A stretch of 64,000 bases of DNA, taken from positions 124,001 through 188,000 of the forward strand of contig CAIOAN010000007.1 of NCBI GenBank assembly GCA_903855995.1. Reading direction: 5' to 3'. The position numbers and the translations under genes are program-made. The notes under the pieces were generated by a model. It was given only the letters and a program-made list of their open reading frames with translations, was not told the DNA's origin and did not search any database. This DNA is from an uncultured Opitutia bacterium (GTDB lineage: Bacteria > Verrucomicrobiota > Verrucomicrobiia > Opitutales > UBA953). This document shows, piece by piece, positions 33,289 through 41,617 of this stretch. Positions within the stretch are counted from its first letter, which is position 1. The number at the start of each line of letters is the position of its first letter.

Positions 33289-34151
33289 GTGAAGCCCCTG
33301 CCACGCCTATCGTCGCCTCCGAGAGCGGGTGGCAGCGCTTCTGGCGTGACCGGGCGGCGGTCTGGTCGGGTGGCTTCCTGATCCTTGTCGCACTGATCTG
33401 TTTCCTGTCCCCTTTGATCGCCCCTTATGATTACAAGGCGCAGGATCTCGCGCACAGCGCGATGGCGCCGTCCTCCACGCATTGGCTCGGTACGGATCTC
33501 CTCGGCCGCGACGTGCTTTCTCGGCTGATGCAGGGCGGCATGATCTCCCTTTTCGTGGGCCTTATCGCCACGACCGTGGCACTGTTGGTGGGCATCTGTT
33601 ACGGCGTCCTGGCGGCGGAAGTCGGTGGGCGGGCCGAGGACTTCATGATGCGCGGGGTTGATGTTGTGAGTACGCTACCGCTCACGCTCATTGTGATCCT
33701 CTGTACGGTCGTCTTCGGGCAGAATATGCCGATGATCTTCCTGGCCGTCGGTGGCGTGTCGTGGCTGACCATGGCACGGATCATCCGCAATCAGACTCGG
33801 GAACTGCGTGGTTCTCAGTTTGTGCAGGCGGCCGAAGCGCTGGGGCAATCGCGGCTCGGTATCTTCCGGCGGCATTACCTGCCCAACCTCGCCGGGACCA
33901 TCGCCGTCTGCGCGACCCTGACCGTGCCCGGAGTGATGCTTCTCGAGGCCTTTGTGAGCTTCCTGGGCCTGGGCGTGAAGGCACCCATGACTTCCTGGGG
34001 GTTGATGATCAAGGAGGGGGCCGACATCATGGAGGAGTGCCCCTGGCTGCTCATTTCGCCGTCGGTCGTGTTCGCCCTCACGCTGCTCTCCTTGAATTTC
34101 CTGGGCGATGGTTTGCGCGATGCCTTTGATCCGCGTTCCTCCCGCAAGTAA
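33285..34151 (+). CDS. oppC: Opp/Dpp-type peptide ABC transporter permease, subunit C
   Basis: A 288-residue permease with six hydrophobic helices. It has SSTHWLGTDLLGRDVLSRLMQGG, the OppC-type periplasmic loop, and the EAA-type loop SQFVQAAEALGQSRLGIFRRHYLPNLAG. The end NFLGDGLRDAFDPRSSRK is normal for DppC/OppC. The ATG overlaps the oppB stop (ATGA), so the pair is translated together. Followed 4 bases later by a small unknown gene. Confidence 0.9.
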   Translation: MSEAPATPIVASESGWQRFWRDRAAVWSGGFLILVALICFLSPLIAPYDYKAQDLAHSAMAPSSTHWLGTDLLGRDVLSRLMQGGMISLFVGLIATTVALLVGICYGVLAAEVGGRAEDFMMRGVDVVSTLPLTLIVILCTVVFGQNMPMIFLAVGGVSWLTMARIIRNQTRELRGSQFVQAAEALGQSRLGIFRRHYLPNLAGTIAVCATLTVPGVMLLEAFVSFLGLGVKAPMTSWGLMIKEGADIMEECPWLLISPSVVFALTLLSLNFLGDGLRDAFDPRSSRK

Positions 34152-34155
34152 CCCC

Positions 34156-34419
34156 ATGCCTCTTCGCCGTTATATCGTAATCAAGCCCGACGGCGCCGAA
34201 GGCGGCGAGTTCGAGGTGGACCTGCCGCCCGAGGCGCCTGACTTCATCCAGCATCCCGTGACGAAGGAAGCCTGCCGCCGGGTGTTGGAGACGCCGACGC
34301 TCACCGTGAAATATGGCGAAGGTGCCATGAAGCAGTCCGTCAATGATCAGCGGCTGGCCCGGGCTGGCTTTCAGAAGTTGGAAAAGGACGGTAAGGGCGG
34401 TTGGACGAAGACCAATTGA
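34156..34419 (+). CDS. small protein, possibly an FmdB-like zinc ribbon that lost its cysteines
   Basis: An 87-residue basic protein starting MPLRRYIVIKPDG. The second half (ACRRVLETPTLTVKYGEGAMKQSV, then ARAGFQKLEKDGKGGW) is similar in layout to the tail of FmdB-type regulators, which carry an N-terminal CxxC...CxxC ribbon; here only one Cys is present. The likeness is weak and the role is unknown. It lies 4 bases after oppC, so it is probably the last gene of that operon. A hairpin follows 34 bases on. Confidence 0.55.
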   Translation: MPLRRYIVIKPDGAEGGEFEVDLPPEAPDFIQHPVTKEACRRVLETPTLTVKYGEGAMKQSVNDQRLARAGFQKLEKDGKGGWTKTN

Positions 34420-34453
34420 ATCGCCGAGGCCGTCCGTAAGCTTCCCAAATGAA

Positions 34454-34477
34454 TCACCCCGCCGGGTGGCGGGGTGA
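34454..34477. terminator. hairpin between convergent genes, probable terminator
   Basis: Stem TCACCCCGCC / GGCGGGGTGA with a very short loop. T-runs are weak on both strands, so termination may be partial. It lies between the small plus-strand gene and rpsP on the minus strand. Confidence 0.65.
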
Positions 34478-34516
34478 AGCATCGTCAGGGTGGGCGTTTC
34501 CGCCGTGTAAATTAAC

Positions 34517-34783
34517 TTAGGCCTTGGCCGGAGCGGCCGCTTCTTCGCGGGCGCGCTTCACGAGCGACTTCGCCGTATCGGAAGGCTGGGCGCCCAGTTT
34601 GACCCAATGGTCCACGCGCTCGACGTTGATCACCAGACCCGGGGACTTGCCACGGGCGCGGGGGTTGTAATTGCCGAGGACTTCGACAAAACGTCCGTCG
34701 CGGCGGATGGCTTGTTCGGCAACGACGAGTCGATAGGTCGGCTCGTTTTTCGTTCCGAAGCGTTGGAGGCGGATGCGTAGCAT
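34517..34783 (-). CDS. rpsP: small ribosomal subunit protein bS16
   Basis: An 88-residue protein with the S16 start MLRIRLQRFGTKNEPTYRLVV and the RDGRFVEVLGNYNPR motif, plus a short Ala-rich C-terminal tail. It binds 16S rRNA in the 30S body. Usually rpsP opens the rpsP-rimM-trmD-rplS operon; here it is downstream of rplS behind a terminator and has a 236-base intergenic leader of its own, and no rimM is present in the window. Confidence 0.95.
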   Translation of the reverse strand: MLRIRLQRFGTKNEPTYRLVVAEQAIRRDGRFVEVLGNYNPRARGKSPGLVINVERVDHWVKLGAQPSDTAKSLVKRAREEAAAPAKA

Positions 34784-34948
34784 GGGGAGGAGAAGGTGGT
34801 GTGTAGGACTGTCGGGAGGTTTCCCAAAACAGGGACGTGGAAAGACGCAGGGCGGGAGGGGGGAGTCAAGCCTTCCTCGGCTGTTTGGGGGAAATATTTA
34901 TGAACATCCCTAAGGCCGCGCCCTGAAACACGCAAATCAACCTACTGA

Positions 34949-34977
34949 TTTACAGCGACTTAACATGTGTTTCTCAA
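34949..34977 (-). promoter_or_regulatory. possible promoter for rpsP
   Basis: Minus-strand boxes TTGAGA (34972-34977) and TGTAAA (34949-34954) with a 17-base spacer. An inverted repeat AAATCA...TGATTT (34934-34951) overlaps the downstream box. This would give a leader of about 160 bases to rpsP. Match quality is moderate and no experiment supports it. The rest of the 34784-35019 gap is AT-richer than its surroundings and holds no gene I can see. Confidence 0.3.
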
Positions 34978-35019
34978 ATAGGACTCCAGGGGCATTTTAA
35001 ATCCCGGCAGTCTGTCCAT

Positions 35020-35048
35020 AAAAAAACCCCGCCGTAGGCAGGGTTTTT
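35020..35048 (-). terminator. rho-independent terminator of rplS
   Basis: On the minus strand AAAAACCCTGCC pairs with GGCGGGGTTTTT around a TAC-type loop and is followed by a T-run. It separates the trmD-rplS unit from rpsP. Confidence 0.87.
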
Positions 35049-35067
35049 AGGAGCCTTTTAGCGAGGC

Positions 35068-35478
35068 TTACTTGGCAGCGGCGGCAGCGGCCTGCTGAGC
35101 GGCGTGCTCGGTCGGGTCGAATCGCTTTTCCTTAACCTTGGTGGCGGACTTGCCCTGGCGATCACGGAGGTAGAAGAGGCGGGCGCGCATGACCTGCGAA
35201 ACGCGTTCGACTTCGATCTTCTCGATGTTCGGAGAGTGGACCGGGAAAGTGCGCTCAACGCCTTCGCCGAAGGAGACGCGGCGGACAGTGAAGGTCTCGT
35301 GGATGCCGCCGCCCTTGCGCTGGATGACGATGCCAGAGAAGGTCTGGGTGCGTTCCTTGTCGCCTTCGCGAACCTTGGTGGCGACCTTGACGCCGTCGCC
35401 GACCTTGAAGGCGTCGTCGCCGCGGGCGGTCTTCAGCTGGGGCTGGGTGGCAAATTGGATGAGGGGATGGTTGCTCAT
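35068..35478 (-). CDS. rplS: large ribosomal subunit protein bL19
   Basis: A 136-residue protein of the L19 family with [26 protein letters not shown] and [27 protein letters not shown] motifs. It sits at the 30S-50S interface. A C-terminal Ala/Lys-rich extension ([12 protein letters not shown]) follows the conserved core. Its ATG overlaps the trmD stop by 4 bases (ATGA), so the two are translated together, and a terminator follows. Confidence 0.95.
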   Translation of the reverse strand: MSNHPLIQFATQPQLKTARGDDAFKVGDGVKVATKVREGDKERTQTFSGIVIQRKGGGIHETFTVRRVSFGEGVERTFPVHSPNIEKIEVERVSQVMRARLFYLRDRQGKSATKVKEKRFDPTEHAAQQAAAAAAK

Positions 35479-36167
35479 GGCTGGTGTTCTTGGTCTTTCA
35501 TCAGGTCCGGTCTGCGGTCTTTTGTCTTCTCAATTTGCCTTTCCCGGCGCCATTTTTCGATTTCGGCGTGATTTCCTCCTAGGAGGACCGGGGGCACCTC
35601 GAGACCATCATAAACAGCGGGTCGGGTGAACTGCGGAAAGGCGAGCAACTTGCCGTTGTAGCTGTCCCCCGTCAAGGAGTTTTCCTCCCCAAGGACGCCG
35701 GGAATCTGCCGGCCGAGGCAATCGACCAGAACGCAGGCCGGCAAAGTGCCATTTGTGAGCACATAATCACCGATGGAGACCTCGCGGGTGACTTTGCGGT
35801 CCCGGAAGCGCTGGTCGATCCCCTCATAATGTCCGGAAATGAGGATAATATGGCTTTTTTGAGCCAACTCGCGGGCTAGGGCGTTGGTCAGCTGTTCGCC
35901 GTCGGGGCAAAGGTAGATGACTTCGCAATCAGGGGTGGCCAGGGCGTCCACGGCGTCAAAGAGGGGCTGGCAGGTCATGAGCATGCCTGGTCCGCCCCCA
36001 TAGGGCATATCGTCGACCTTGCGGTGCTTGTCCTTGGAGTAGGCCCGGAGGTCGTGGGCCTTGAACTGGATCAGACCCTTATCCATGGCCCGGCCGATGA
36101 CGGATTCCTGGAGGAACCCGTCGGCCATGCCAGGGAAGAGGGTGACTAGGTCGATGCGGATGGCCAC
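35475..36167 (-). CDS. trmD: tRNA (guanine-N1)-methyltransferase
   Basis: A 230-residue SPOUT enzyme that makes m1G37 in tRNA. Motifs: [33 protein letters not shown] and the knotted [19 protein letters not shown]. In most TrmD the last one reads SGGELPA; NGT here is a mild variant. The start GTG at 36167 begins just before the conserved [10 protein letters not shown]; an ATG at 36209 would add 14 residues. It overlaps rplS by 4 bases. Cytoplasmic, essential in many bacteria. Confidence 0.93.
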   Translation of the reverse strand: MAIRIDLVTLFPGMADGFLQESVIGRAMDKGLIQFKAHDLRAYSKDKHRKVDDMPYGGGPGMLMTCQPLFDAVDALATPDCEVIYLCPDGEQLTNALARELAQKSHIILISGHYEGIDQRFRDRKVTREVSIGDYVLTNGTLPACVLVDCLGRQIPGVLGEENSLTGDSYNGKLLAFPQFTRPAVYDGLEVPPVLLGGNHAEIEKWRRERQIEKTKDRRPDLMKDQEHQP

Positions 36168-36226
36168 GGGAGTATGGCTATCCAACAGCCGAAAGTCGTG
36201 CGAGGGCAAGCCGTCCGTGCACCGGA

Positions 36227-37291
36227 TTATTTCTTCTTCTTGCTCTGCTGGTCCATCCGTACGCCTGGTTCCGGGGCGACGGGCTTGCCGACCTCGTCTA
36301 CCGAGGAGGTGAAGAGATAGCGCCAGACGTCATCCTGCAGGTTATTGCCCTTGGCGTCCTTGGGAGAGCCTTTGCTTGGCGTCACGTAGCCGTGGCCGCG
36401 AGCGGCTTGTTCTTTCTCGGTGCCTTTGAGCGGCGCATCGGAAATCAGACGACGGGTGTGATCGTAGGGGGCCTTTTCTTTTTCGGCATTCACGATCGGC
36501 CCGAACTTATTCAAGCCCAACAGCAGCCAGGAGCGTTCGTAGTGGTCTTCCGTCCAGCCGCCGTCGAGGACGTGGCTGTAGCCAAAGAATCGGTTGGCGG
36601 GCGTGGCGGGCGGCAAGGCCTGCCAGTTGTCGAGGTTGTCGCGAGGGCCGCAGAACATGACGATGCGGGCGCATTTCTGGTAGATGCCGAAGCGGGCGGC
36701 AGAAGTGGAGCCGTGCGAGGAGCCGGCGACGACGACTTTCTCCCAGTCGAGGGATTTGCCGTCTTTCGTGAGGAAGAATTCCCATCGGCCCTGCGGATGC
36801 GTCTTCGCCAGATGCTTCACGAATTGGAAGGCGCGCTCCTTCATGCTGTCGGGTGCGGGGATGTCGATGTCCTTGCTGGCGTCGACGCCAGCGGTGGCTT
36901 CAAGGCGGATATTGCCGAGATGCTGCGGGTCGTTGGCGGGTTCGGTGTTCAGTTTTGCGAACCAGCCGTTGGCGTAGCTGACCTGGATGTAATGGAGGCC
37001 GTAGCTGTTCACTTTGTCGGCGAGCACCTGGTTGTGACCCATCAGCCAGACGACCAGCTGGCCGCGCGGAGCCACGTGGGTGTCGACGCTGGCGTTCTCG
37101 ACGTCGGCGGGTTTGCCGCCTTTCTCGAACACGAAATCAATCTCGGGGTGCGGCTTGCAGCGCGTGTCGATTTCGCTGGCGCGGGCCTTGAGCTGGTAAG
37201 CCTGCGGCTTGGGGTCGGCGAATTTCAGCGGTGCTTCCGCGGCGAAGGTCGCGACTAAGCCGAGGAACAGGAAGGCGAGGGCGGAGCGCAT
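36227..37291 (-). CDS. secreted alpha/beta-hydrolase-like protein (BPSS1187-like)
   Basis: A 354-residue protein with a signal peptide (MRSALAFLFLGLVATFAAEA). The fold of an alpha/beta hydrolase is suggested by VVWLMGHNQVL, then a nucleophile elbow VVVAGSSHGSTSAARFG (Ser in GSSHGS) and IVMFCGPRDN further on. The C-terminal Lys-rich tail (QQSKKKK) is odd. The substrate is unknown; secreted esterase or depolymerase are possible. It is convergent on nothing close and precedes trmD by 60 bases on the same strand. Confidence 0.65.
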   Translation of the reverse strand: MRSALAFLFLGLVATFAAEAPLKFADPKPQAYQLKARASEIDTRCKPHPEIDFVFEKGGKPADVENASVDTHVAPRGQLVVWLMGHNQVLADKVNSYGLHYIQVSYANGWFAKLNTEPANDPQHLGNIRLEATAGVDASKDIDIPAPDSMKERAFQFVKHLAKTHPQGRWEFFLTKDGKSLDWEKVVVAGSSHGSTSAARFGIYQKCARIVMFCGPRDNLDNWQALPPATPANRFFGYSHVLDGGWTEDHYERSWLLLGLNKFGPIVNAEKEKAPYDHTRRLISDAPLKGTEKEQAARGHGYVTPSKGSPKDAKGNNLQDDVWRYLFTSSVDEVGKPVAPEPGVRMDQQSKKKK

Positions 37292-37342
37292 GGGGTGGCA
37301 TCCTTGATGCCCGCGCCGCCGACCGAAGGCAAGAGCGCTCCG

Positions 37343-38068
37343 TTATTTAGGCAGGTGCGAGTCGACGTAATCCAGGGCCTTCTCGATTACTTCTTTCGGA
37401 GCCCACTGGTGGCCGCCTTCGAAGTCGAAGACCTGCAGGCGATCGCCCTGCGATTCGCGCAGGCCGGCAATCTCGCCGCGGTTCGGATCCTTCTTGCCCA
37501 TCGTCAGCGCCACCGCGGGAATCTGAACGCCGGTGAGTCCGCGCAGGCCGTTGTCGAGCGTGCCGGTACCGGCGCCTTGCAGGACGACCCCGCCGAAGTT
37601 TTCGCCGATGGTCACGAAGATGGAGCTCGCGCGGGAGCCGCCGGAAAAGCCGGTGCAGATTTTGCGGCCTTCGCCGATGTGCAGGCGTTTCACGGCATCT
37701 TGATGCGCGGCGAGAAAATTACCGACGCTGGGATCCCAGGGACCATTTTTTGATTCTTCCAGCATGATGGCGATGTAGCCGTGTCGCTTGATCCAATCGG
37801 CCATGTTGCCCATGGTCGCGTTGCCGCCGGGCGAGGCGATGAAGAGCGCCGGCCAGGTTTTCTTGGGGTCGGCGTTGTAGCCTTTCGGCAGCCAGACTTT
37901 ATAATGATAGATGCCAGAATATTTGGAGAAGCCGCCGTTGTGGTCGCAGGCGATGCGTGTCTCGACACCCTCTTTGAGGGCGAGTTCGAGCGGCGTCGTG
38001 CGGCTGGCGGTGGGTTCGGCGGCCTGGGCGAGCACGGCGAGAAGCAGGAGGGCGGGGGTCCAGCGCAT
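37343..38068 (-). CDS. secreted alpha/beta-hydrolase-like esterase
   Basis: A 241-residue protein with a signal peptide (MRWTPALLLLAVLAQAAE). The pattern YKVWLPKGYNADPKKTWPALFIASPGG is that of secreted dienelactone/poly-esterase-like hydrolases (PHB-depolymerase/feruloyl esterase style). The nucleophile elbow reads ICTGFSGGSRASS (Ser in GFSGG); a C-terminal GGHQW gives a likely catalytic His. It follows 51 bases upstream of the other secreted hydrolase and the two form a pair. Substrate is unknown. Confidence 0.75.
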   Translation of the reverse strand: MRWTPALLLLAVLAQAAEPTASRTTPLELALKEGVETRIACDHNGGFSKYSGIYHYKVWLPKGYNADPKKTWPALFIASPGGNATMGNMADWIKRHGYIAIMLEESKNGPWDPSVGNFLAAHQDAVKRLHIGEGRKICTGFSGGSRASSIFVTIGENFGGVVLQGAGTGTLDNGLRGLTGVQIPAVALTMGKKDPNRGEIAGLRESQGDRLQVFDFEGGHQWAPKEVIEKALDYVDSHLPK

Positions 38069-38157
38069 GCCTACGTGGTAGGCGGGCGGGTCGCGGAGGG
38101 CAAGTGTGCTTGCGCGGCTTTGCGACTTGGAAGCTCGCCTGCCTTGCCTCATAGCCA

Positions 38158-38967
38158 TTGGCCGTGGCCCAAACCTGTCCCCAGTCGCCGGTGCTCGAGG
38201 TGTCGCGTCTGCGCATCGCCCGCGAAGGCAAAGTCATCTTGCGCGGGCTCGATTGGAAGATGTCGGCCGGCGAGCACTGGGTGATTCTCGGACCCAACGG
38301 CTCGGGCAAATCATCTTTGCTCGCCGCGCTCACGGGATATTTCGCGCCGACCTCCGGTTCGCTCTCCGTCCTAGGCGAGACGTTTGGTCGAAGTGATTGG
38401 CGTGAGTTGCGTCGTCGCATCGGTCTTGTGGGTCCGTCCGTGGCCTCGATGATCCAGCCGGCCGAGCCGGCGTTATCCGTCGTCGCGGGCGGCGTCGACG
38501 GGCTTATTAATCTCTGGCGCAAGCCGAAGCGCGCCGTCATCGCCCGCGCCCGCCGCTTGCTGCGGCTGCTCAAGGTCGGCGACCTGGCCGCGCGCCCGTG
38601 GGGGCATCTTTCCCAGGGTGAAAGGCAGCGCGTGCTGATCGCCCGGGCGCTGGCTTCGTCGCCGGCGCTGCTCATTCTTGACGAGTCGTGTGCCGGGCTT
38701 GATCCCGTCGCCCGTGCAGAGTTCCTCTCCTTGGTGGAGCGACTGCCGAGACTCCGGCCTGGCCTAGCTGTCATCTTCGTCACGCATCACGTGGAAGAGA
38801 TTCTCCCGGTGTTCACGCATGCATTGCTCCTGCGCGCCGGCACCGCTCTCGCCTCCGGGAAGATCGGCGAAGTCCTGCAACCGGCGGCTCTGGCCAAATT
38901 ATTCGGCCGCAAGGTCCGCCTTTCGCATGGCCGCACGGGCTGGTCGCTGACAGTCGCGGGAAAGTAG
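38158..38967 (+). CDS. ABC-type ATP-binding protein, ModF/YlmA-like
   Basis: A 269-residue ATPase with Walker A (GPNGSGKSSL), signature LSQGERQRVLIARAL, Walker B LLILDESCAGLDP and the H-loop VTHHVEEI. This pattern is that of stand-alone ATPases such as ModF/YlmA, and no permease is encoded nearby. The open frame begins with TTG at 38158; GTG at 38164 is an equally likely start and no ribosome binding site decides between them. It is divergent from the esterase, with 90 bases between the starts. Confidence 0.82.
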   Translation: MAVAQTCPQSPVLEVSRLRIAREGKVILRGLDWKMSAGEHWVILGPNGSGKSSLLAALTGYFAPTSGSLSVLGETFGRSDWRELRRRIGLVGPSVASMIQPAEPALSVVAGGVDGLINLWRKPKRAVIARARRLLRLLKVGDLAARPWGHLSQGERQRVLIARALASSPALLILDESCAGLDPVARAEFLSLVERLPRLRPGLAVIFVTHHVEEILPVFTHALLLRAGTALASGKIGEVLQPAALAKLFGRKVRLSHGRTGWSLTVAGK

Positions 38968-39039
38968 CCGTCCGGTCAGTTTGACCGCTTTCGACTTCCC
39001 CTTAACCCCTGCTTCGTCCTACTTCACCCTGTTCCCGCA

Positions 39040-40530
39040 ATGCCTTCGCCGTTCGACAATCTCCTTCCGCGCTATGACGCCATCGTCATCGGCGCCGGTC
39101 TGGGCGGGATGACCGCCGCGAACAATCTCGCGAAATTCGGCCGCAAGGTGCTCCTCCTCGAGCACCATTACCAGCTCGGCGGTCTGGCCACCTTCTTCAA
39201 GCGCGCCGGCGGCCATGTCTTCGATATCTCGCTGCACGGTTTCCCCCACGGGATGATCAAGTCGACGCGCCGCTACTGGACGAAGGAAATCTCGGACCGC
39301 ATTCATCAGCTTAAAGACGTCCGTTTCATCAATCCGGATTTCGACGTACGCACCACCTTCGACCGCGCGGATTTCACGCGCATCCTGATCGAGCAGTTCA
39401 AGCTTTCCGCCGAGACCGTCGAGGCTTTCTTCGCGCACCTGCGCGAGATGAACTACTACGACAACGACGCCCGCACCACGCGGCAGTTGTTCGAGCAGTT
39501 CTTTCCCGGCCGCCCGGATGTGCAGCGTCTGCTCCTCGAGCCCATCGCCTATGCGAACGGCTCGACGCTCGACGACCCCGCCATCACGTTCGGCATCGTC
39601 TTCTCCAATTTCATGTCGAAAGGCGTGTTCATCTTCCAGGGCGGCACCGACACGATGATTAATCTCATGACGGTCGAGATGAAGGCCAATGGTGTGGACA
39701 TTCGCCGCAACGTGCTGGTCGAGAAAGTCCTGACGGAGAAGGATGCCGCCGGCCGCCGTCGCGTGGTCGGCGTCAAGCTTCGCGGCACCCGTCTGGGCGA
39801 GGAGGCTGAAGTCGCCTGTTCCACGGTCGTCTCGAACGCGAACATCAAGGATACGGTCCTGAAGATGGGCGGCGCAGATGCTTTCGAAGCCCCGTTTCTC
39901 GAAGAGGCCCGCAAGGTGCGCGTGAACACTTCTTCCTGTCAGGTCTACATGGGCGTACGCGAAGGCGAGAGCATCCCACATATCGGCGATCTCGTCTTCA
40001 CCTCGGAGGCCAAGCCTTTCTCCAGTCATGAGTTGGTCGATTTCCACACCACCTCGCGTACTTACTCCGTTTATTATCCGGACACCCGGCCGCACACGAA
40101 GAAGCCGCGCTACGCGATCGTGACGTCGATCAACCAGAAGTGGGATGACTGGGCGAATCTCTCCGACGCGGATTATGCCGCCAATAAAGAGCGCGTCATT
40201 GAGGAGTCTTTCTGCGGTTTGGAGAAATTCATCCCCGATATCCGTTCAAAAGTGGACCACGCCGAAGCCGCCACGCCGCGCACGGTGAACCGCTATGTCC
40301 GTCACGTGGGTGGAACCTCGTTCGGCACCAAGTTCGAAGGCCTCAAGGTTTCGATGGCCTTGCCCGAGCAGGTCGGAGGTTTCTATCATGCCGGCAGCGT
40401 CGGCATCATCATGTCCGGCTGGCTGGGCACGATTAACTACGGTGTCATCGTGTCCGCGAAGGCCGACGCCTATCTGCGCGACCCTTCCGCCAATCCGCTC
40501 GGCGACGCCGCTGCGAGCGCTGGAATCTGA
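39040..40530 (+). CDS. FAD-dependent phytoene desaturase / carotenoid isomerase-like oxidoreductase
   Basis: A 496-residue flavoprotein with the dinucleotide-binding motif [32 protein letters not shown] at residues 12-43 and a C-terminal FAD motif around [23 protein letters not shown]. This is the CrtI/CrtISO/retinol-saturase-like group, which desaturates or isomerises polyene chains. No other carotenoid gene is near, so the substrate is not established. It is separated from the ABC gene by 72 bases and converges on the next unknown gene. Confidence 0.78.
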   Translation: MPSPFDNLLPRYDAIVIGAGLGGMTAANNLAKFGRKVLLLEHHYQLGGLATFFKRAGGHVFDISLHGFPHGMIKSTRRYWTKEISDRIHQLKDVRFINPDFDVRTTFDRADFTRILIEQFKLSAETVEAFFAHLREMNYYDNDARTTRQLFEQFFPGRPDVQRLLLEPIAYANGSTLDDPAITFGIVFSNFMSKGVFIFQGGTDTMINLMTVEMKANGVDIRRNVLVEKVLTEKDAAGRRRVVGVKLRGTRLGEEAEVACSTVVSNANIKDTVLKMGGADAFEAPFLEEARKVRVNTSSCQVYMGVREGESIPHIGDLVFTSEAKPFSSHELVDFHTTSRTYSVYYPDTRPHTKKPRYAIVTSINQKWDDWANLSDADYAANKERVIEESFCGLEKFIPDIRSKVDHAEAATPRTVNRYVRHVGGTSFGTKFEGLKVSMALPEQVGGFYHAGSVGIIMSGWLGTINYGVIVSAKADAYLRDPSANPLGDAAASAGI

Positions 40531-40532
40531 CG

Positions 40533-41342
40533 TCAAGACGCCTTGGGCATCAGGTCACTGACCCAGCCCACCTGATAGCGTTCGATTTCGGCCGACCAGC
40601 CGTAGTGGATTCGAAGCCGGTTGCCTGCCGGGTTTGGCTTGGAGTCGATGGTCGCGTTGAGGCCGACCTTATGGCCGGCATGTGCCACGAGCATGGCGGC
40701 CTTCCCCGTTAGACCTTGCCGCGTCGGGTGGCGCAGGTGCGGCGGAATCTCGTCGCCCTCGCAGGCGCTGCCGATGCCGCCCTCCATGCGCACCATGCGC
40801 ATGAAGTCCAGTGCGCGCATCGCCGCATGGATGTGTTCAAAGCAGTCGAAATCGCAGGCCAGTCCGGCGTCGATGGCCGACTCCAGGATGACATGGTCCG
40901 CCATGCTGGGCATGCACGACGCCCAGGCGAGGAAGTGGCCGACGTTCGGCTGGAAGCCGGCGACGGTGTGTCCCATCAGTTGTTGGCGTGGGCGGCGTAC
41001 CTTGGCCTCGATGAGCTCCGGACCGAAGCACGCGACGAGCACCTGGACGACCGTCTTATCCGCGGCGCGGAAATCAATCGTGACTTCGGTGGTGTTCCCC
41101 GTGAAGGTCGCCAGCGCGGTCTGGCTGGTGGCCAGACGCACATGGATGTCGCCGTGGAGCTCGGGCCCGCTCAGGCGAACAGATTCCTTGACGGAAGGCA
41201 GGACGAAGAGCGCCGGCAGGGTGGTTTCGGTGCAGACGCGTTCCTCCAGGCGGGCACGGACGACCGCCGGCGGTAGTGCGGTGTCGAAGCGGCGGCGGAG
41301 GAGAGGGCGGGGGCGAGAGGGAGGAGAGGATCGGCGTTTCAT
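40533..41342 (-). CDS. protein of unknown function
   Basis: A 269-residue soluble protein with a basic Arg/Pro-rich N-terminus (MKRRSSPPSRPRPLLRRRFD). The rest is mixed beta and alpha: VTIDFRAADKTVVQVLVACFG, GHFLAWASCMPSMADHVILESAIDAGLACDFDCFEHIHAAMRALDFMRMV in consecutive blocks, and a C-terminal IHYGWSAEIERYQVGWVSDL strand. Several cysteines lie in the middle. No family is recognised. It follows a long, structured leader and has a recognisable promoter (41483-41510), so it is likely expressed and regulated as a single gene. Confidence 0.7.
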   Translation of the reverse strand: MKRRSSPPSRPRPLLRRRFDTALPPAVVRARLEERVCTETTLPALFVLPSVKESVRLSGPELHGDIHVRLATSQTALATFTGNTTEVTIDFRAADKTVVQVLVACFGPELIEAKVRRPRQQLMGHTVAGFQPNVGHFLAWASCMPSMADHVILESAIDAGLACDFDCFEHIHAAMRALDFMRMVRMEGGIGSACEGDEIPPHLRHPTRQGLTGKAAMLVAHAGHKVGLNATIDSKPNPAGNRLRIHYGWSAEIERYQVGWVSDLMPKAS

Positions 41343-41436
41343 GGTTGGGTTTTAAAAAGAAGTGAGGGAGGCCCCGCCGTGCGGTCCGTGGAAAACGGCG
41401 CGCGGCTGGTGCGAAGCGTGAATAGAATGGAGGGTC

Positions 41437-41475
41437 TCGAGCAGGGACGCCGGGAAAGGGCGGAGAACTGCTCGA
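41437..41475 (-). promoter_or_regulatory. 5' leader hairpin upstream of the unknown gene
   Basis: On the minus strand TCGAGCAG pairs with CTGCTCGA, and inside it CGCC pairs with GGCG, giving a nested 39-base stem-loop. It starts at the expected transcription start of the promoter at 41483-41510, so the transcript would begin with it. It may protect the RNA or regulate it. The rest of the 41343-41560 gap shows no open frame of interest. Confidence 0.45.
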
Positions 41476-41482
41476 AGCGGAT

Positions 41483-41510
41483 ATTATGCCCGGCGGGGGA
41501 GGGTTGTCCA
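41483..41510 (-). promoter_or_regulatory. candidate sigma-70-type promoter
   Basis: Minus-strand boxes TGGACA (41505-41510) and CATAAT (41483-41488) with a 16-base spacer; each is one base from consensus. It faces the unknown gene at 40533-41342, about 135 bases upstream of the start codon. Confidence 0.45.
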
Positions 41511-41559
41511 GTGGGGCGCGGGCACTTTCTTAAAATAATATAAACCCCTGATTATGGGC

Positions 41560-41595
41560 AAAAAAGAAGGGCTTCCCCGTCGGGGAAGCCCTTCT
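41560..41595 (-). terminator. rho-independent terminator of hppA
   Basis: A 15-base-pair perfect stem, AGAAGGGCTTCCCCG with its complement, followed on the minus strand by six T. It lies 22 bases past the hppA stop. Confidence 0.9.
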
Positions 41596-41617
41596 GGTGC
41601 CCGGGAGGCCGGTTTAT

